Below, in pieces: positions 17,398 to 27,206 of a stretch of 64,000 nucleotides of DNA (the stretch's first letter is position 1; each line of letters opens with the position of its first letter). The DNA comes from Caballeronia glathei (GTDB lineage: Bacteria; Pseudomonadota; Gammaproteobacteria; Burkholderiales; Burkholderiaceae). The translations under genes and the position numbers were made by a program. A model generated the notes under the pieces. That model was not told the origin of the DNA and ran no database searches. It saw nothing but the letters and a program-made list of their open reading frames with translations. The DNA lies in contig NZ_JFHC01000016.1 in assembly GCF_000698595.1 (NCBI RefSeq), positions 1-64,000 of the forward strand, read 5' to 3'.

Positions 17398-18867
17398 ATG
17401 TCCCGCGATCCACGCGATTCACTGAACAAGACCGACGCCCGCGCGGCGCTGGAGGCCGCATATCGCCACGCTCTCGCGTTCGACGACGCACGCGCAACGC
17501 GCGCGCCGAACGCAGCCGCCAATTTCGATGCCCTGATGCGTGCGTTCGGTGGTCCCGTGCCCGAGGCCGGTTCGCCAGCCGATGACGTCATCGAATGGCT
17601 TGTCGCGGCAGCTGAGCCAGGCCTGATGGGCACGGCCGGGCCGCGATTCTTCGGATGGGTCGTAGGCGGCTCGCACCCTGTGGGCGTGGCCGCCGACTGG
17701 CTCACGAGCATGTGGGGGCAAAACGCCGGCAGCTATCACGGTGCGCCGGCGGGCGCCGTGGCCGAGCAGGTTGCCGCGCAATGGCTCATCGATATTCTGA
17801 GGCTGCCGCGCGAGTGTTCCGTCGGCATCACGAGCGGCGCGACGATGAGCAACTTCGTGTGCCTCGCGGCCGCGCGCGGCGCGTTGCTGCGGCGCGCAGG
17901 CTGGGACGTCGAAGCCGACGGGATGTTCGGTGCGTCGCCCATCACCGTGTACCTCGGCTGCGATGCACACGCGAGCGTCTTCGCCGCATTGCGCTACCTG
18001 GGCTTCGGTGAGCGCCGCGTCGTGAAGATTCCCGTCGACGCCGCCGGCCGCATGGATGCCGGCGCGCTGGGCGCCGCACTCGCCGACGCCAATGGTCCGC
18101 TGATCGTGATTGCGCAGGCCGGCCACATCGTGACGGGCGCATTCGACGCGTTCCGCGAGATCGCCGCGCTTACTCATGCGCGCGGCGGATGGCTGCATGT
18201 GGATGGCGCGTTCGGCTTGTGGGCGCAGGCATGTCCGTCGAAAGCGCGGCTTTCCGACGGCATCGAAGACGCGGACTCATGGGCCACCGATGCGCACAAG
18301 TGGCTCCAGGCGCCCTATGAATGCGGCTGCGCGTTCGTGCGCGATGCAAACGCGCACCGGCGCGCCATGTCGATCGACGCGAGCTACCTGCCAACCGGCG
18401 GCGACGAGATCCGCGACCCGTTGCACTATGCCCCCGAACTCTCGCGACGTGCGCGCGGATTTGCGCTTTGGGCGCTGTTGCGCGCGTTCGGCCGGCAAGG
18501 CATCGCGCAGATGATCGAGCGGCATTGCGCGCTCGGCCGGCGCATGGCGGCGCGACTGGCCGCGGAGCCGGGCATCGAGGTGCTGAACGAGGTCGAACTG
18601 AATCAGTTCGCGGTGCGCTTCGGAGCGGGCGACGAGGATCCGGCAAGACGCGATGCGCTCACGCTGGCAACCGTCGAACGGATTCAGGCGGCCGGCGTTT
18701 GCTATGTCGGCGCAATGCGCTGGCGCGACCGCGAGGTGATGCGGGTGTCGGTCATTGCGTGGCCGGCGACGGAGGACGACATCGACCGCTCGGCCGAATC
18801 GATGATAGCGGCGTGGCGTCAGACGAACGCGCGCGATGACCGCCGCGATGCAGCGGCCATCGGCTGA
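17398..18867 (+). CDS. Pyridoxal phosphate-dependent decarboxylase (group II, aspartate aminotransferase family)
   Basis: A 489-residue PLP enzyme of the group II decarboxylase family (glutamate, aspartate or aromatic amino acid decarboxylases). Visible elements are the active-site entry FFGWVVGGSHPVGVAADWL, SGATMSNFVCLAAAR, the PLP-contact Asp in GWLHVDGAFGLW, and the Schiff-base lysine in DSWATDAHKWLQ. The substrate cannot be read from the sequence. It is convergent with mcl (one base between the stops) and follows the repeat directly. In some methylotrophs a tyrosine decarboxylase supplies tyramine for methanofuran, but that enzyme is usually shorter, so this link is only speculation. Confidence 0.8.
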   Translation: MSRDPRDSLNKTDARAALEAAYRHALAFDDARATRAPNAAANFDALMRAFGGPVPEAGSPADDVIEWLVAAAEPGLMGTAGPRFFGWVVGGSHPVGVAADWLTSMWGQNAGSYHGAPAGAVAEQVAAQWLIDILRLPRECSVGITSGATMSNFVCLAAARGALLRRAGWDVEADGMFGASPITVYLGCDAHASVFAALRYLGFGERRVVKIPVDAAGRMDAGALGAALADANGPLIVIAQAGHIVTGAFDAFREIAALTHARGGWLHVDGAFGLWAQACPSKARLSDGIEDADSWATDAHKWLQAPYECGCAFVRDANAHRRAMSIDASYLPTGGDEIRDPLHYAPELSRRARGFALWALLRAFGRQGIAQMIERHCALGRRMAARLAAEPGIEVLNEVELNQFAVRFGAGDEDPARRDALTLATVERIQAAGVCYVGAMRWRDREVMRVSVIAWPATEDDIDRSAESMIAAWRQTNARDDRRDAAAIG

Positions 18868-18868
18868 A

Positions 18869-19849
18869 TTACCGCTTCGATCCTGCGATCGCGTTGGCGG
18901 TGGCCAACAACGCCTCGGCCATGCGGATGCTCGCCGCGTCGATCAGGCGGCCGTCGAGCGACACGGCGCCCTTGCCGTCGTTCGCCGCCTGCGCCATCGC
19001 TTCCATGATGCGGCGCGCCTTCGTGACCTCCGCTTCCGACGGCGTGAACACCTTGTTTGCCAGCTCGATCTGCGACGGATGAATCGCCCATTTGCCCTCG
19101 TAGCCAAGCACGGCCGCGCGCTTCGCCGCAGCGTCGTAGCCGTCCGGGTCGCTGAAATCGCCGAACGGGCCGTCGATGGGACGCAGCCCGTAGGCACGGC
19201 ACGCCACCATCATGCGCGTTTGAGCCGCATGCCACTGATCGGTCCAGAAGTAGTCGCGCTCGCCGCGCTCGTTCTGGTCAGTGAGCACGCCGGAATCGCG
19301 ATTGACGCCGCCGATCACCGTCGTGCGCGCGCGTGTCGACGCCGCATAGTCCGCGACGCCGAACGACATCGCTTCGAGCCGCTTGCTCGCTTGCGCGATC
19401 GCTTCGACGTTGGCCATGCCGAGCGCCGTTTCGATGAGCACCTCGAAGCCGATGCGGCGCGTGCGGCGCTTTGCCGTTTCGATCTGCGTCACGAGCATGT
19501 CGAGCGCGTAGACATCGGCGGCGACGCCCACCTTCGGAATCAGGATCATGTCGAGACGCGGGCACGCTTCCACGATATCGACGACATCGCGATACATGTA
19601 GTGCGTATCGAGTCCGTTGATGCGGACCATCATCGTCTTGCTGCCCCAGTCGATGTCGTTCAGGCCCGCGACGATGTTCCTGCGCGCCTGCTCCTTGTCG
19701 TCGGGCGCGACGGCGTCCTCGCAGTCGAGGAAGATGATGTCGGCAGCAGATTTAGCGGCCTTTTCGAACATCGCCGGATTGGAGCCGGGGACCGCAAGCT
19801 CCGAGCGGTGCAGGCGTGGCGTGGCCTGCTCGATCACGGTAAAGCTCAT
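18869..19849 (-). CDS. mcl: Malyl-CoA lyase (HpcH/HpaI aldolase/citrate lyase family)
   Basis: A 326-residue TIM-barrel lyase that splits malyl-CoA into acetyl-CoA and glyoxylate, the last step of the serine cycle. Family features: an Arg in PRLHRSELAVPGSNP, the metal-binding DIIFLDCEDAV, the Arg/Asn of MVRINGLDT, a Glu in GFEVLIETALGM, and YEGKWAIHPSQI near the C-terminus. Length and context (downstream of ppc and mtkAB) match serine-cycle Mcl rather than a citramalyl-CoA lyase or CitE-like protein. It is the last gene of the minus-strand serine-cycle operon, 36 bases after ppc. Confidence 0.92.
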   Translation of the reverse strand: MSFTVIEQATPRLHRSELAVPGSNPAMFEKAAKSAADIIFLDCEDAVAPDDKEQARRNIVAGLNDIDWGSKTMMVRINGLDTHYMYRDVVDIVEACPRLDMILIPKVGVAADVYALDMLVTQIETAKRRTRRIGFEVLIETALGMANVEAIAQASKRLEAMSFGVADYAASTRARTTVIGGVNRDSGVLTDQNERGERDYFWTDQWHAAQTRMMVACRAYGLRPIDGPFGDFSDPDGYDAAAKRAAVLGYEGKWAIHPSQIELANKVFTPSEAEVTKARRIMEAMAQAANDGKGAVSLDGRLIDAASIRMAEALLATANAIAGSKR

Positions 19850-19885
19850 GCTTGACCTCCTGTGGTGGAATTCCGAAAGGGTGGT

Positions 19886-22759
19886 TCAGCCGGTTGCGCC
19901 GAAGCCTGAAGCGATGCAGTTGATCGAGAGCAGGAGCGGCACCAGATAGCCGCGCCTTTCCACATCCGAGCTGGCCTGCCGATAGAGCCGCAGCAGTTCG
20001 ATCTGCTGCCGGCCGACCTGGTTGATGGCCGGCAGCCTGCGCGCGAGCCGCTCGCGAAACCGTGGAAAACGCTCCGCAATCTCGTTGCCCCCGCTCACGC
20101 GCAGCACCATCTGCGTGGTGAGGTGCAGTTCGTGCTCGATCTCGCCGAAGACGCTCTCGCGCAACCGGTGGTCGGCGACGAGTTCCGCATAGCCGCGCGC
20201 GATGTCCAGATCGACCTGGGCGAGCGTCTTTTCGACCTCGTCGATGATCAGCCGGAACAGGCGCGATTCCTCATACATGCGCTTGAGCAGTTCGAGACCG
20301 CGCTCCTTGCGCACCGCGAGAAACGCCGCTATCGCACTGCCGACGCCATACCAACCCGTGAGCGCATGCCGGTTCTGCGTCCACGCGAATACCCACGGAA
20401 TCGCACGCAGATCCTGCATGGTGCGCGCGCCAAAGCGCCGCGCCGGCCGCGACCCCATGTTGAGCGCCGAGAGTTCTTCGAGCGGACTGGCTGCCTGAAA
20501 ATACGCAATCAGATCGGGCTGCTCGATGAACTTCGCATACGCCGCACGCGATGCGCCTGAGAGCGCTTCCATCGCTTCGTCGAATTCGCCTTTCGGCACG
20601 AGCGCCTCTTCACGTTCCGACTTGAGCGTGTGCTCGAGCACGCTCGATGCGAGCAACTCGACGTGATACTGCGCCGTTCCGCGATTCGCATACTTGAACG
20701 AGACGACTTCACCTTGCTCCGTTACGCGAAAGCGTGCATTCACGGAGCTTACGGGCAGCGCCGCGATCGCGCGTCCGGCGGGAAGGCCGCCGCGGCTTAC
20801 CGACCCGCCGCGGCCATGGAAGAACGCGATCGTCACGCCCAGTTCCTTGCCAAGGCGCGTGATCTTTGTCTGTGCCTTGGACAATTCCCAGTTGCTCGCG
20901 AAGAAGCCGCCGTCCTTGTTCGAGTCGGAATAGCCGATCATGATTTCGAGCACGCCGCCCTGGGCGCGCAGGCTGCGGCGGACGATCGGAACGGCAAGCA
21001 GCTCGCGCAGGATCTCGGGAGCGCGGCGCAGGTCGTCGATGGTTTCCAGAAGCGGCACGACAGGCAGCGTGCAGCTTTCTATCCCGGCCGCATCGGAGAA
21101 CAGGCCGGCTTCCTTCGCGAGCAGATAGACACCCAGGATGTCGGTCGCGTGATGTGTCATGCTCAGGATGAAGGAGCCGAACGCATTGCGATCCACCACG
21201 CGACGCATCTCCCGGACCGTGCAGAAGATCTGCAGCGTTTCGGCTTCGAGCGCTGGCAGCGTGCCGAGCAATGCGGCGCGGCTTGCGTCGCTCATATTGG
21301 CATCGAGCGGACGCGCCAGTTCCGCAAGCAGCCACGCCTTCCATTGGGGCGACTGCGGCGCGGGCGGCTCCGCGCCGTCTGCCGCGCGCGAGCGCCAGAG
21401 CGCCACGAGCGTCTTCTCGATCACCGTCGAGTTTTCTCTCAGGTCGAGCTGCACGGTCGAGAAGCGGAACGTCTCCACTTCGTGCCGCAGTGGCCGCACG
21501 TAAGTGCGTGCAAGCGCGATGCTGCCGGTGGCGACGAAGGCCTGTTCGATCACGCGCAGATCGGCGGCCAGCTCGTCCGCCGTGGCATAGCCGCCTTCGG
21601 GTGCCGCTCCGGCGCCGCGGCGTTGCGCATGGCCGAGGGTCGTGTCGAGCCGCCGCAGCATGCACGTCAGATACTGGCGCGCGAGTTCGCCCGGGTTGCG
21701 CGCGGCGATGGTCTCACCTTCACCGCTTTGTTCGAGGGCGCGCGAGAGCTGCTGCCTGAACGACTCCGGCATGGGCAGCGCTTCGGCGGTGAGGCTGAGT
21801 GTCTGCGTCAATTCGACGAGGCGCTGCCGATACCGCTTCAGGCACGCAAGGCGGTTTTCATGCAGCGTCGCGCGAGTGACCTCGTTGTTGACGAACGGAT
21901 TGCCGTCGCGGTCGCCGCCTATCCACGAGCCGAACTGAAAGAAGCGCGGCGTCTCGAAGCGCTCGTCAGGGTAGTAGTGATGCAGCGCCTCTTCCAGCTT
22001 GTCGAGGAGCAGCGGCACCGCCTCGAAAAGCGTTTCGCTGAAAAAGTGCAGGCCCCAGGCCACTTCCTGAGCAACCGTCGGCTTTTCACGGCGCAACTCT
22101 CCGCTCATCCACAGCAACTCGATCTCATTGCCGAGCGCGCCGACGAGCGCGCGCCTTTCGCGCGGCGTCCACCGTGGCGACTCGAGATCCATGAGCTTTC
22201 GATAGATGCGCCGATGAATCTCGAGCACGGTCACACGCTTGGCTTCCGTCGGATGCGCGGTGATGACGGGGCGCACCTTCAGGTTCTGCAACACCGAGCG
22301 CACCTCTTCGGCGGGCACACCCGCCGCCGCCGCTTCCGCAACGACGCGCGCGAACGACGCGGGCAGGTGATCGTAGCCGCATTCGATCTCGATCTCGCGG
22401 CGGCGGCGCATCGCCGTGCTCTGCTCGGCGATGCTCAGCAGTTGAAACCAGATGCCCTGCGCCTGGAGGCTTCGACGCCAGACGGCGCGCGGCACGGTGT
22501 CGGGCAGCGACTGGCCGCGCAGCGCGAGTTCGACTTCTGGCTGGCGCCGCCGGGCCACGTCGCAGAGCAGGCCGAACAGCAAATCGACGACCCCAGGCTC
22601 ATAAGCCTTCGAATCGAGCTTCGGCAGCGCGGCCGAGGCGGTGGCAAGGCGCGCCACCGCCGCTTCCCCGGAAGGCTGCCGGTGCGCCGGGTGCGTGAGT
22701 GCGGGGGCGAGGGCGGCAGCGGTGCCGCCTTCGCGCTCAAGCGACGCGGCGCGTGACAT
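19886..22759 (-). CDS. ppc: Phosphoenolpyruvate carboxylase
   Basis: A 957-residue enzyme that fixes bicarbonate onto PEP to give oxaloacetate. The signature histidine motif VITAHPTEAKR (near residue 180) and the second catalytic loop FFHGRGGSVSRGG are present, and the C-terminus ends SINCIASGFGATG, close to the conserved N-T-G end. In the serine cycle it supplies the second carbon entry. The ATG at 22759 lies inside the 3' end of mtkB (23-base overlap) and fits the family N-terminus better than the upstream codon at 22804. Methylotroph Ppc is often insensitive to acetyl-CoA; this cannot be judged here. Confidence 0.93.
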   Translation of the reverse strand: MSRAASLEREGGTAAALAPALTHPAHRQPSGEAAVARLATASAALPKLDSKAYEPGVVDLLFGLLCDVARRRQPEVELALRGQSLPDTVPRAVWRRSLQAQGIWFQLLSIAEQSTAMRRRREIEIECGYDHLPASFARVVAEAAAAGVPAEEVRSVLQNLKVRPVITAHPTEAKRVTVLEIHRRIYRKLMDLESPRWTPRERRALVGALGNEIELLWMSGELRREKPTVAQEVAWGLHFFSETLFEAVPLLLDKLEEALHHYYPDERFETPRFFQFGSWIGGDRDGNPFVNNEVTRATLHENRLACLKRYRQRLVELTQTLSLTAEALPMPESFRQQLSRALEQSGEGETIAARNPGELARQYLTCMLRRLDTTLGHAQRRGAGAAPEGGYATADELAADLRVIEQAFVATGSIALARTYVRPLRHEVETFRFSTVQLDLRENSTVIEKTLVALWRSRAADGAEPPAPQSPQWKAWLLAELARPLDANMSDASRAALLGTLPALEAETLQIFCTVREMRRVVDRNAFGSFILSMTHHATDILGVYLLAKEAGLFSDAAGIESCTLPVVPLLETIDDLRRAPEILRELLAVPIVRRSLRAQGGVLEIMIGYSDSNKDGGFFASNWELSKAQTKITRLGKELGVTIAFFHGRGGSVSRGGLPAGRAIAALPVSSVNARFRVTEQGEVVSFKYANRGTAQYHVELLASSVLEHTLKSEREEALVPKGEFDEAMEALSGASRAAYAKFIEQPDLIAYFQAASPLEELSALNMGSRPARRFGARTMQDLRAIPWVFAWTQNRHALTGWYGVGSAIAAFLAVRKERGLELLKRMYEESRLFRLIIDEVEKTLAQVDLDIARGYAELVADHRLRESVFGEIEHELHLTTQMVLRVSGGNEIAERFPRFRERLARRLPAINQVGRQQIELLRLYRQASSDVERRGYLVPLLLSINCIASGFGATG

Positions 22760-23642
22760 TTTGAGCAAGCGCCGCAGCCACCGTGGACCCGAGTTCGGAC
22801 GCACTGGGCGCGACGAACAAGCCGTAGGACTTCATGATCTCGGCCTTCTCGGCTGCGCTGTCGCCTGTCGCCGAAATGATCGCGCCCGCGTGCCCCATGC
22901 GCCGGCCCTTCGGAGCGGTGAGGCCCGCCACGTAGCCGACCACCGGCTTCGTCATGTGATCCCTGACCCAGCGCGCGGCCTCCGCTTCCTGCGGCCCGCC
23001 GATCTCGCCGATCATGATCACGACCTCCGTCTCCGGGTCCTGCTCGAAGCGGCGCAGATGATCGAGGAAGGAACTGCCGTTGATCGGATCGCCGCCGATG
23101 CCGACGCTCGTCGTCACGCCGAGACCGAGTGCGTTGAGTTGAGCAGCGGCTTCATAGCCGAGCGTGCCGGAACGCGACACGATGCCGACCGAACCGCGCC
23201 GGTAGATATGTCCCGGCATGATGCCGAGCATCGCGCGGCCCGCGCTGATGATGCCCGCGCAGTTCGGCCCGACGAGCGTCGTGCGCTGCTCCTTCGGATA
23301 GCGCAGCAGATAGCGCTTCACGCGCATCATGTCCTGCGCCGGAATGCCGTCGGTGATCGCGCAGACGAGTTCGAGACCGGCGTCGGCGGCTTCCATGATC
23401 GAGTCGCCGCAGTAGGGCGGCGGCACGAACACGAGGCTCGCTGTGGCGCCGGTTGCGCGCACTGCTTCCTTCACGGTGTTGAAGACGGGCAGGTCGAGAT
23501 GGCGCTGCCCGCCCTTGCCAGGTGTTACGCCGCCCACCACGTTGGTGCCGTACGCGATCATCTCCTTCGCATGAAAGGAGGCCTTGTCGCCGGTGAAGCC
23601 CTGCACGATCACGCGCGTCGTTTCGTCGATGAGAATGCTCAT
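22737..23642 (-). CDS. mtkB: Malate-CoA ligase (malate thiokinase) subunit alpha, SucD-like
   Basis: A 301-residue protein homologous to succinyl-CoA synthetase alpha. It has a CoA-binding Rossmann domain (RVIVQGFTGDKASFHAKEM) and the phosphohistidine loop KGRRMGHAGAIISATGD. With MtkA it makes malyl-CoA from malate, ATP and CoA in the serine cycle. Its position between mtkA (12 bases upstream) and ppc, with mcl downstream, identifies malate rather than succinate as the likely substrate. The start at 23642 follows GGGAGAAAG. Confidence 0.9.
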   Translation of the reverse strand: MSILIDETTRVIVQGFTGDKASFHAKEMIAYGTNVVGGVTPGKGGQRHLDLPVFNTVKEAVRATGATASLVFVPPPYCGDSIMEAADAGLELVCAITDGIPAQDMMRVKRYLLRYPKEQRTTLVGPNCAGIISAGRAMLGIMPGHIYRRGSVGIVSRSGTLGYEAAAQLNALGLGVTTSVGIGGDPINGSSFLDHLRRFEQDPETEVVIMIGEIGGPQEAEAARWVRDHMTKPVVGYVAGLTAPKGRRMGHAGAIISATGDSAAEKAEIMKSYGLFVAPSASELGSTVAAALAQNVTRRVA

Positions 23643-23653
23643 GTTCTTTCTCC

Positions 23654-24832
23654 CTATTTGCTCTTGCCGGCGCGGTGCGCCTTGGACGCCTCGACCGCTT
23701 TTTGCGCCGCTTCCAGCAGCGTGTCGGCGGCGATGATCGGCAACCCGCTTTCCCTCACGATCCTGCGCCCCTGTTCGACGTTCGTGCCCGCAAGGCGGAC
23801 GACGAGCGGCACGCGCAGGTTCTTCGCGGCCTGCACGACGCCTTCGGCCACCCAGTCGCAGCGATTGATGCCCGCGAAGATGTTCACGAGAATCGCGGAC
23901 ACGTTCGGGTCCGACAGCACGAGGCGAAATGCGGCGGCCACGCGCTCGGGCGACGCGCCGCCGCCGACGTCGAGGAAATTCGCGGGTTCGCCGCCCGCGT
24001 ACTTGATGGTGTCCATCGTCGCCATCGCGAGGCCCGCGCCGTTGATGATGCAGCCGATGTCGCCTTCCAACCCGACATAGTTCAGGCCGAACTGCGCGGC
24101 CTCGGCCTCGCGCGGATCTTCCTGGGCCGCGTCGCGCATCTCGGAGACGTGCGGATGCCGGAAGAGACCGTTGTCGTCGAATGAGACCTTGGCGTCGAGC
24201 GCGATCACGCGGTCGTCCTTCGTCACGACGAGCGGATTGATCTCGACCATGGTCGCGTCGAGGTCGCGAAACGCCCGGTATGCGCCCATGATGGCGGCGA
24301 CCGCGCGGCTCACCTGCTTGCTGTTCAGCCCGAGCCCGAACGCGAGTTCGCGCGCCTGGAACTGCTGCAACCCGACCGCCGGTTCGACGACCGTTTGCAG
24401 CACGGCGTCGGGCGACGTATGGACGATCTCTTCGATGTCCATCCCGCCTTGTGCGGTGGCGATCACGCGGACACGTTCGGCCTTGCGGTCGAGCACGATG
24501 CCGAGATAGAGCTCGCGCTCGAACGATTCGGCGACTTCCACATAGACCCGCTCGACGACCTTTCCTTCCGGCCCCGTCTGCTTCGTGACGAGATGCTTGC
24601 CGAAGAGGCCGGTCGCGGCTTCGTGCACGTCGTGATAGGTCTCGCACAGCTTGATGCCGCCTGCCTTGCCGCGCGCACCGGAGTGAATCTGCGCCTTCAC
24701 GGCCCAGTGCCAGCCGCCGAGTTCGGTGGCGCAGTAGACGGCCTGGTCGGGCGTGTAGGCGACCGCGCCGCGCTGGATTGGCACGCCGAACCCGGACAGC
24801 AGTTCCTTCGCCTGATATTCGTGGATGTCCAT
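23654..24832 (-). CDS. mtkA: Malate-CoA ligase (malate thiokinase) subunit beta, SucC-like
   Basis: A 392-residue ATP-grasp protein beginning [18 protein letters not shown], the typical SucC/MtkA start. Other elements are [17 protein letters not shown] (nucleotide site), [11 protein letters not shown] (metal ligand), [22 protein letters not shown] and [16 protein letters not shown]. It pairs with MtkB to form malate-CoA ligase. Read from the sequence alone it could be a succinate-CoA ligase; the serine-cycle neighbours decide. It lies 74 bases after hprA in the operon. Confidence 0.9.
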   Translation of the reverse strand: MDIHEYQAKELLSGFGVPIQRGAVAYTPDQAVYCATELGGWHWAVKAQIHSGARGKAGGIKLCETYHDVHEAATGLFGKHLVTKQTGPEGKVVERVYVEVAESFERELYLGIVLDRKAERVRVIATAQGGMDIEEIVHTSPDAVLQTVVEPAVGLQQFQARELAFGLGLNSKQVSRAVAAIMGAYRAFRDLDATMVEINPLVVTKDDRVIALDAKVSFDDNGLFRHPHVSEMRDAAQEDPREAEAAQFGLNYVGLEGDIGCIINGAGLAMATMDTIKYAGGEPANFLDVGGGASPERVAAAFRLVLSDPNVSAILVNIFAGINRCDWVAEGVVQAAKNLRVPLVVRLAGTNVEQGRRIVRESGLPIIAADTLLEAAQKAVEASKAHRAGKSK

Positions 24833-24906
24833 GCTGGTTTCCTGGATGAATGCGGGGTTGCTGGAATGTGTGTGACGTAGCGGCGGTAGCGGTTGCTCCG
24901 GTCCGC

Positions 24907-25866
24907 TCAGGTGACGAGATGCTGCGGCTTGCCGCGCACGAACGCCTCGATGTTGTCGATCAGCTGGTCAGCGAGGAACTGCATGGCGTCATGCGAGGCC
25001 CACGCGACATGCGGCGTCAGGATGAAGTTCGGCAAGTCCGGATCGAGCAGCGGATTGCCGTCCCTGGGCGGCTCCGTCGTCAGCACATCGAAGCCCGCGC
25101 CCGCGATCAGCCCTTCCTTGAGCGCCGCGACGAGCGAGTCCTCGCACACGAGGCCGCCGCGCGAAGTGTTGATCAAAAGAGCCGTGCGCTTCATCATGCG
25201 GAACTGTTCGAGCGCGATCATGTTGCGCGTCGCGGGCCTGAGCGGCGTATGCAGCGAGATGACATCCGACTCGCGAAGCAGTTGATCGAATGGCGCGTAG
25301 GCGGTGCCGTCCAGCAGTTCCTTCCTCGACGAGCCATGCTCGGCGAACAGCACGCGCATTCCGAAGCCGCGTGCAATCGCAGCCGTGCCCCGCCCGAGCG
25401 ACCCTTCGCCGACGATGCCGATGGTCGCGCCATGCAGGTCGCGAATCGGGTGATCGAAGAAGCAGAACTGGTCGCTCGTCTGCCAGCGGCCTCGCCGCAC
25501 GTCTTCGCGATAGGCGCCCAGGTTGCGGCGCAGCGCGAGAATCAGCGCGAATGCATGCTCGGGCACGGTATGGGTCGCATAGTTGCGGATGTTCGCGACG
25601 GCGATGCCGTGGTCCCGGCAATACGCCGTATCGATCACGTCGTAGCCGGTGGCGGCCACCGCGATCAGCTTGAGGCGAGGCAGCTTCGCGAGCGTGTCGG
25701 CCCGCAGCGGCACCTTGTTCGTGATCGCGATGGTCGCGCCTTCGAGCCGGTTCGCCACGTCGCGCGCGGCGCTCACGTCGTACTCTTCCCAGCGATGCTC
25801 GAAGGAAGGACGCCGCACATCGGCTTTCAAGGTGGAGCGGTCGAGAAATACGATGTCTTGTCGCAT
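24907..25866 (-). CDS. hprA: Hydroxypyruvate reductase (D-2-hydroxyacid dehydrogenase family)
   Basis: A 319-residue NAD(P)-dependent dehydrogenase that reduces hydroxypyruvate to D-glycerate in the serine cycle. The nucleotide-binding motif [19 protein letters not shown] is present (GxGxxG with Glu at the second position). The catalytic Arg ([11 protein letters not shown]), Glu ([11 protein letters not shown]) and His ([10 protein letters not shown]) are in the usual order. It sits between sgaA (34 bases upstream) and mtkA, which makes hydroxypyruvate the most likely substrate rather than glyoxylate or phosphonate. No glycerate kinase gene is seen in this window. Confidence 0.9.
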   Translation of the reverse strand: MRQDIVFLDRSTLKADVRRPSFEHRWEEYDVSAARDVANRLEGATIAITNKVPLRADTLAKLPRLKLIAVAATGYDVIDTAYCRDHGIAVANIRNYATHTVPEHAFALILALRRNLGAYREDVRRGRWQTSDQFCFFDHPIRDLHGATIGIVGEGSLGRGTAAIARGFGMRVLFAEHGSSRKELLDGTAYAPFDQLLRESDVISLHTPLRPATRNMIALEQFRMMKRTALLINTSRGGLVCEDSLVAALKEGLIAGAGFDVLTTEPPRDGNPLLDPDLPNFILTPHVAWASHDAMQFLADQLIDNIEAFVRGKPQHLVT

Positions 25867-25899
25867 GCTGTCGGCGTCCTTGCTGGTGGGTCGGTTCGG

Positions 25900-27159
25900 T
25901 CAGGCCACGGCTGCGGCGCGTGTTTCGTTCCGCTTCTCCTGTCGCTGCGCGGGCTTCTTCTGCGTGCGCTCGTGGGTGCGCCAGTATTGGGCGGCCGCGC
26001 CTGTGCCGCTGCCCGGACGCACGTCGATGCCGATGTCGAGCATCGCCATCTCCGCGCCCGCAATCGCGCCCATCAGCATCAGTTCATTGAGGTCGCCGAG
26101 GTGGCCGATGCGAAACACCTTGCCCGCCACTTTCGAGAGCCCGGCGCCGAGCGCCAGGTTGTAGCGGCGATAGGCACGGTCGATGACATGGGCCGCGTTG
26201 AACTTTTCGGGAACGACGATCGCGCTGACCGTGTCGGAATGCCACTTGGGTGCCTTCGCGCATACGCCTAGGTCCCAGCCTTCGGTGATCGCGGCGCGCA
26301 CGCCCTGGGCAAGATAGTGGTGGCGCGCGAACACGTTATCGAGCCCTTCTTCGAAGAGCAGGTCGAGCGCGGTGCGCAGGCCATAGAGGAGCGGCAACGC
26401 AGGCGTGTACGGAAAGTAGCCGGTCGCGTTCGCCTTGATCATGTCCGCGAGATCGAAGTAGCAGCGGCGCGACGTGGCCGTCTCGCTCGCCTTCAGCGCC
26501 TTCTGGCTCACGCACAGGATGCCGAGGCCAGCGGGCAGCATCAGGCCCTTCTGCGAGCCGGTGACGGCCAGGTCGACGCGCCAGTCATCCATGCGGAAAT
26601 CGATGCAGCCGATCGAACTCACTCCGTCGACGAAAAGGAGCGCCGGGTGGCGCGCATTGTCCATCGCGGCGCGCAAGGCGCCGATATCGCTCGTGACGCC
26701 CGTCGCCGTTTCGTTGTGGCATGCGAGGATGCCCTTGATCGTGTGCTGCTTGTCGGCGCGAAGGATCTCCTCGATGCGCTCCACCGGCACGCCTTCACCC
26801 CATTCGACATCGACGATCTGCACTTCGAAGCCGAGACGGTGCGCCATGTCGGCCCACAGATGGCTGAACTGTCCGAAGCGCGCGACGACCACCTTGTCGC
26901 CCGGCGAAAGCGTGTTCGTGAGCGCCGCTTCCCATGCGCCCGTTCCCGATGAAGGGAAGATGAACGGCTGGCCGGTCGTGGTCTTGTAGAGCGCCTTGAG
27001 ATCGCTCAGCACGCCATTGGCGAGTTCGGGGAATTTGCTCGAACGATGGTCTTCCATCGACACGACCATGGAGCGCAGAACCTGGTCGGGAATGTTCGTG
27101 GGACCGGGCACGGCCAGGAAGTTGCGGCCGGGAATGCGTGTGCCTGAAGGATTCGACAT
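25900..27159 (-). CDS. sgaA: Serine-glyoxylate aminotransferase
   Basis: A 419-residue class V PLP aminotransferase converting serine and glyoxylate to hydroxypyruvate and glycine. It starts near PGRNFLAVPGPTNIPDQVLRSM, typical of the family. It shows PSSGTGAWEAAL, the PLP Asp in LLFVDGVSSIG and the Schiff-base Lys in VTGSQKGLMLPAG. The C-terminal about 25 residues are basic and low in complexity (TQKKPAQRQEKRNETRAAA) and probably disordered. It is the second gene of the serine-cycle operon, 47 bases after glyA. Confidence 0.93.
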   Translation of the reverse strand: MSNPSGTRIPGRNFLAVPGPTNIPDQVLRSMVVSMEDHRSSKFPELANGVLSDLKALYKTTTGQPFIFPSSGTGAWEAALTNTLSPGDKVVVARFGQFSHLWADMAHRLGFEVQIVDVEWGEGVPVERIEEILRADKQHTIKGILACHNETATGVTSDIGALRAAMDNARHPALLFVDGVSSIGCIDFRMDDWRVDLAVTGSQKGLMLPAGLGILCVSQKALKASETATSRRCYFDLADMIKANATGYFPYTPALPLLYGLRTALDLLFEEGLDNVFARHHYLAQGVRAAITEGWDLGVCAKAPKWHSDTVSAIVVPEKFNAAHVIDRAYRRYNLALGAGLSKVAGKVFRIGHLGDLNELMLMGAIAGAEMAMLDIGIDVRPGSGTGAAAQYWRTHERTQKKPAQRQEKRNETRAAAVA

Positions 27160-27206
27160 GTTGTGCTCCTCAACGTGGTGGTGTGGTCGGACAGGATTCG
27201 CTGGAC

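Noticed and set aside
20630-24080. Long plus-strand frames opposite ppc and mtkAB
   Set aside because: Same shadow effect; no ribosome binding sites or domains.
22737-24832. Reading the pair as succinyl-CoA synthetase sucCD
   Set aside because: The operon with glyA, sgaA, hprA, ppc and mcl makes malate-CoA ligase much more likely.
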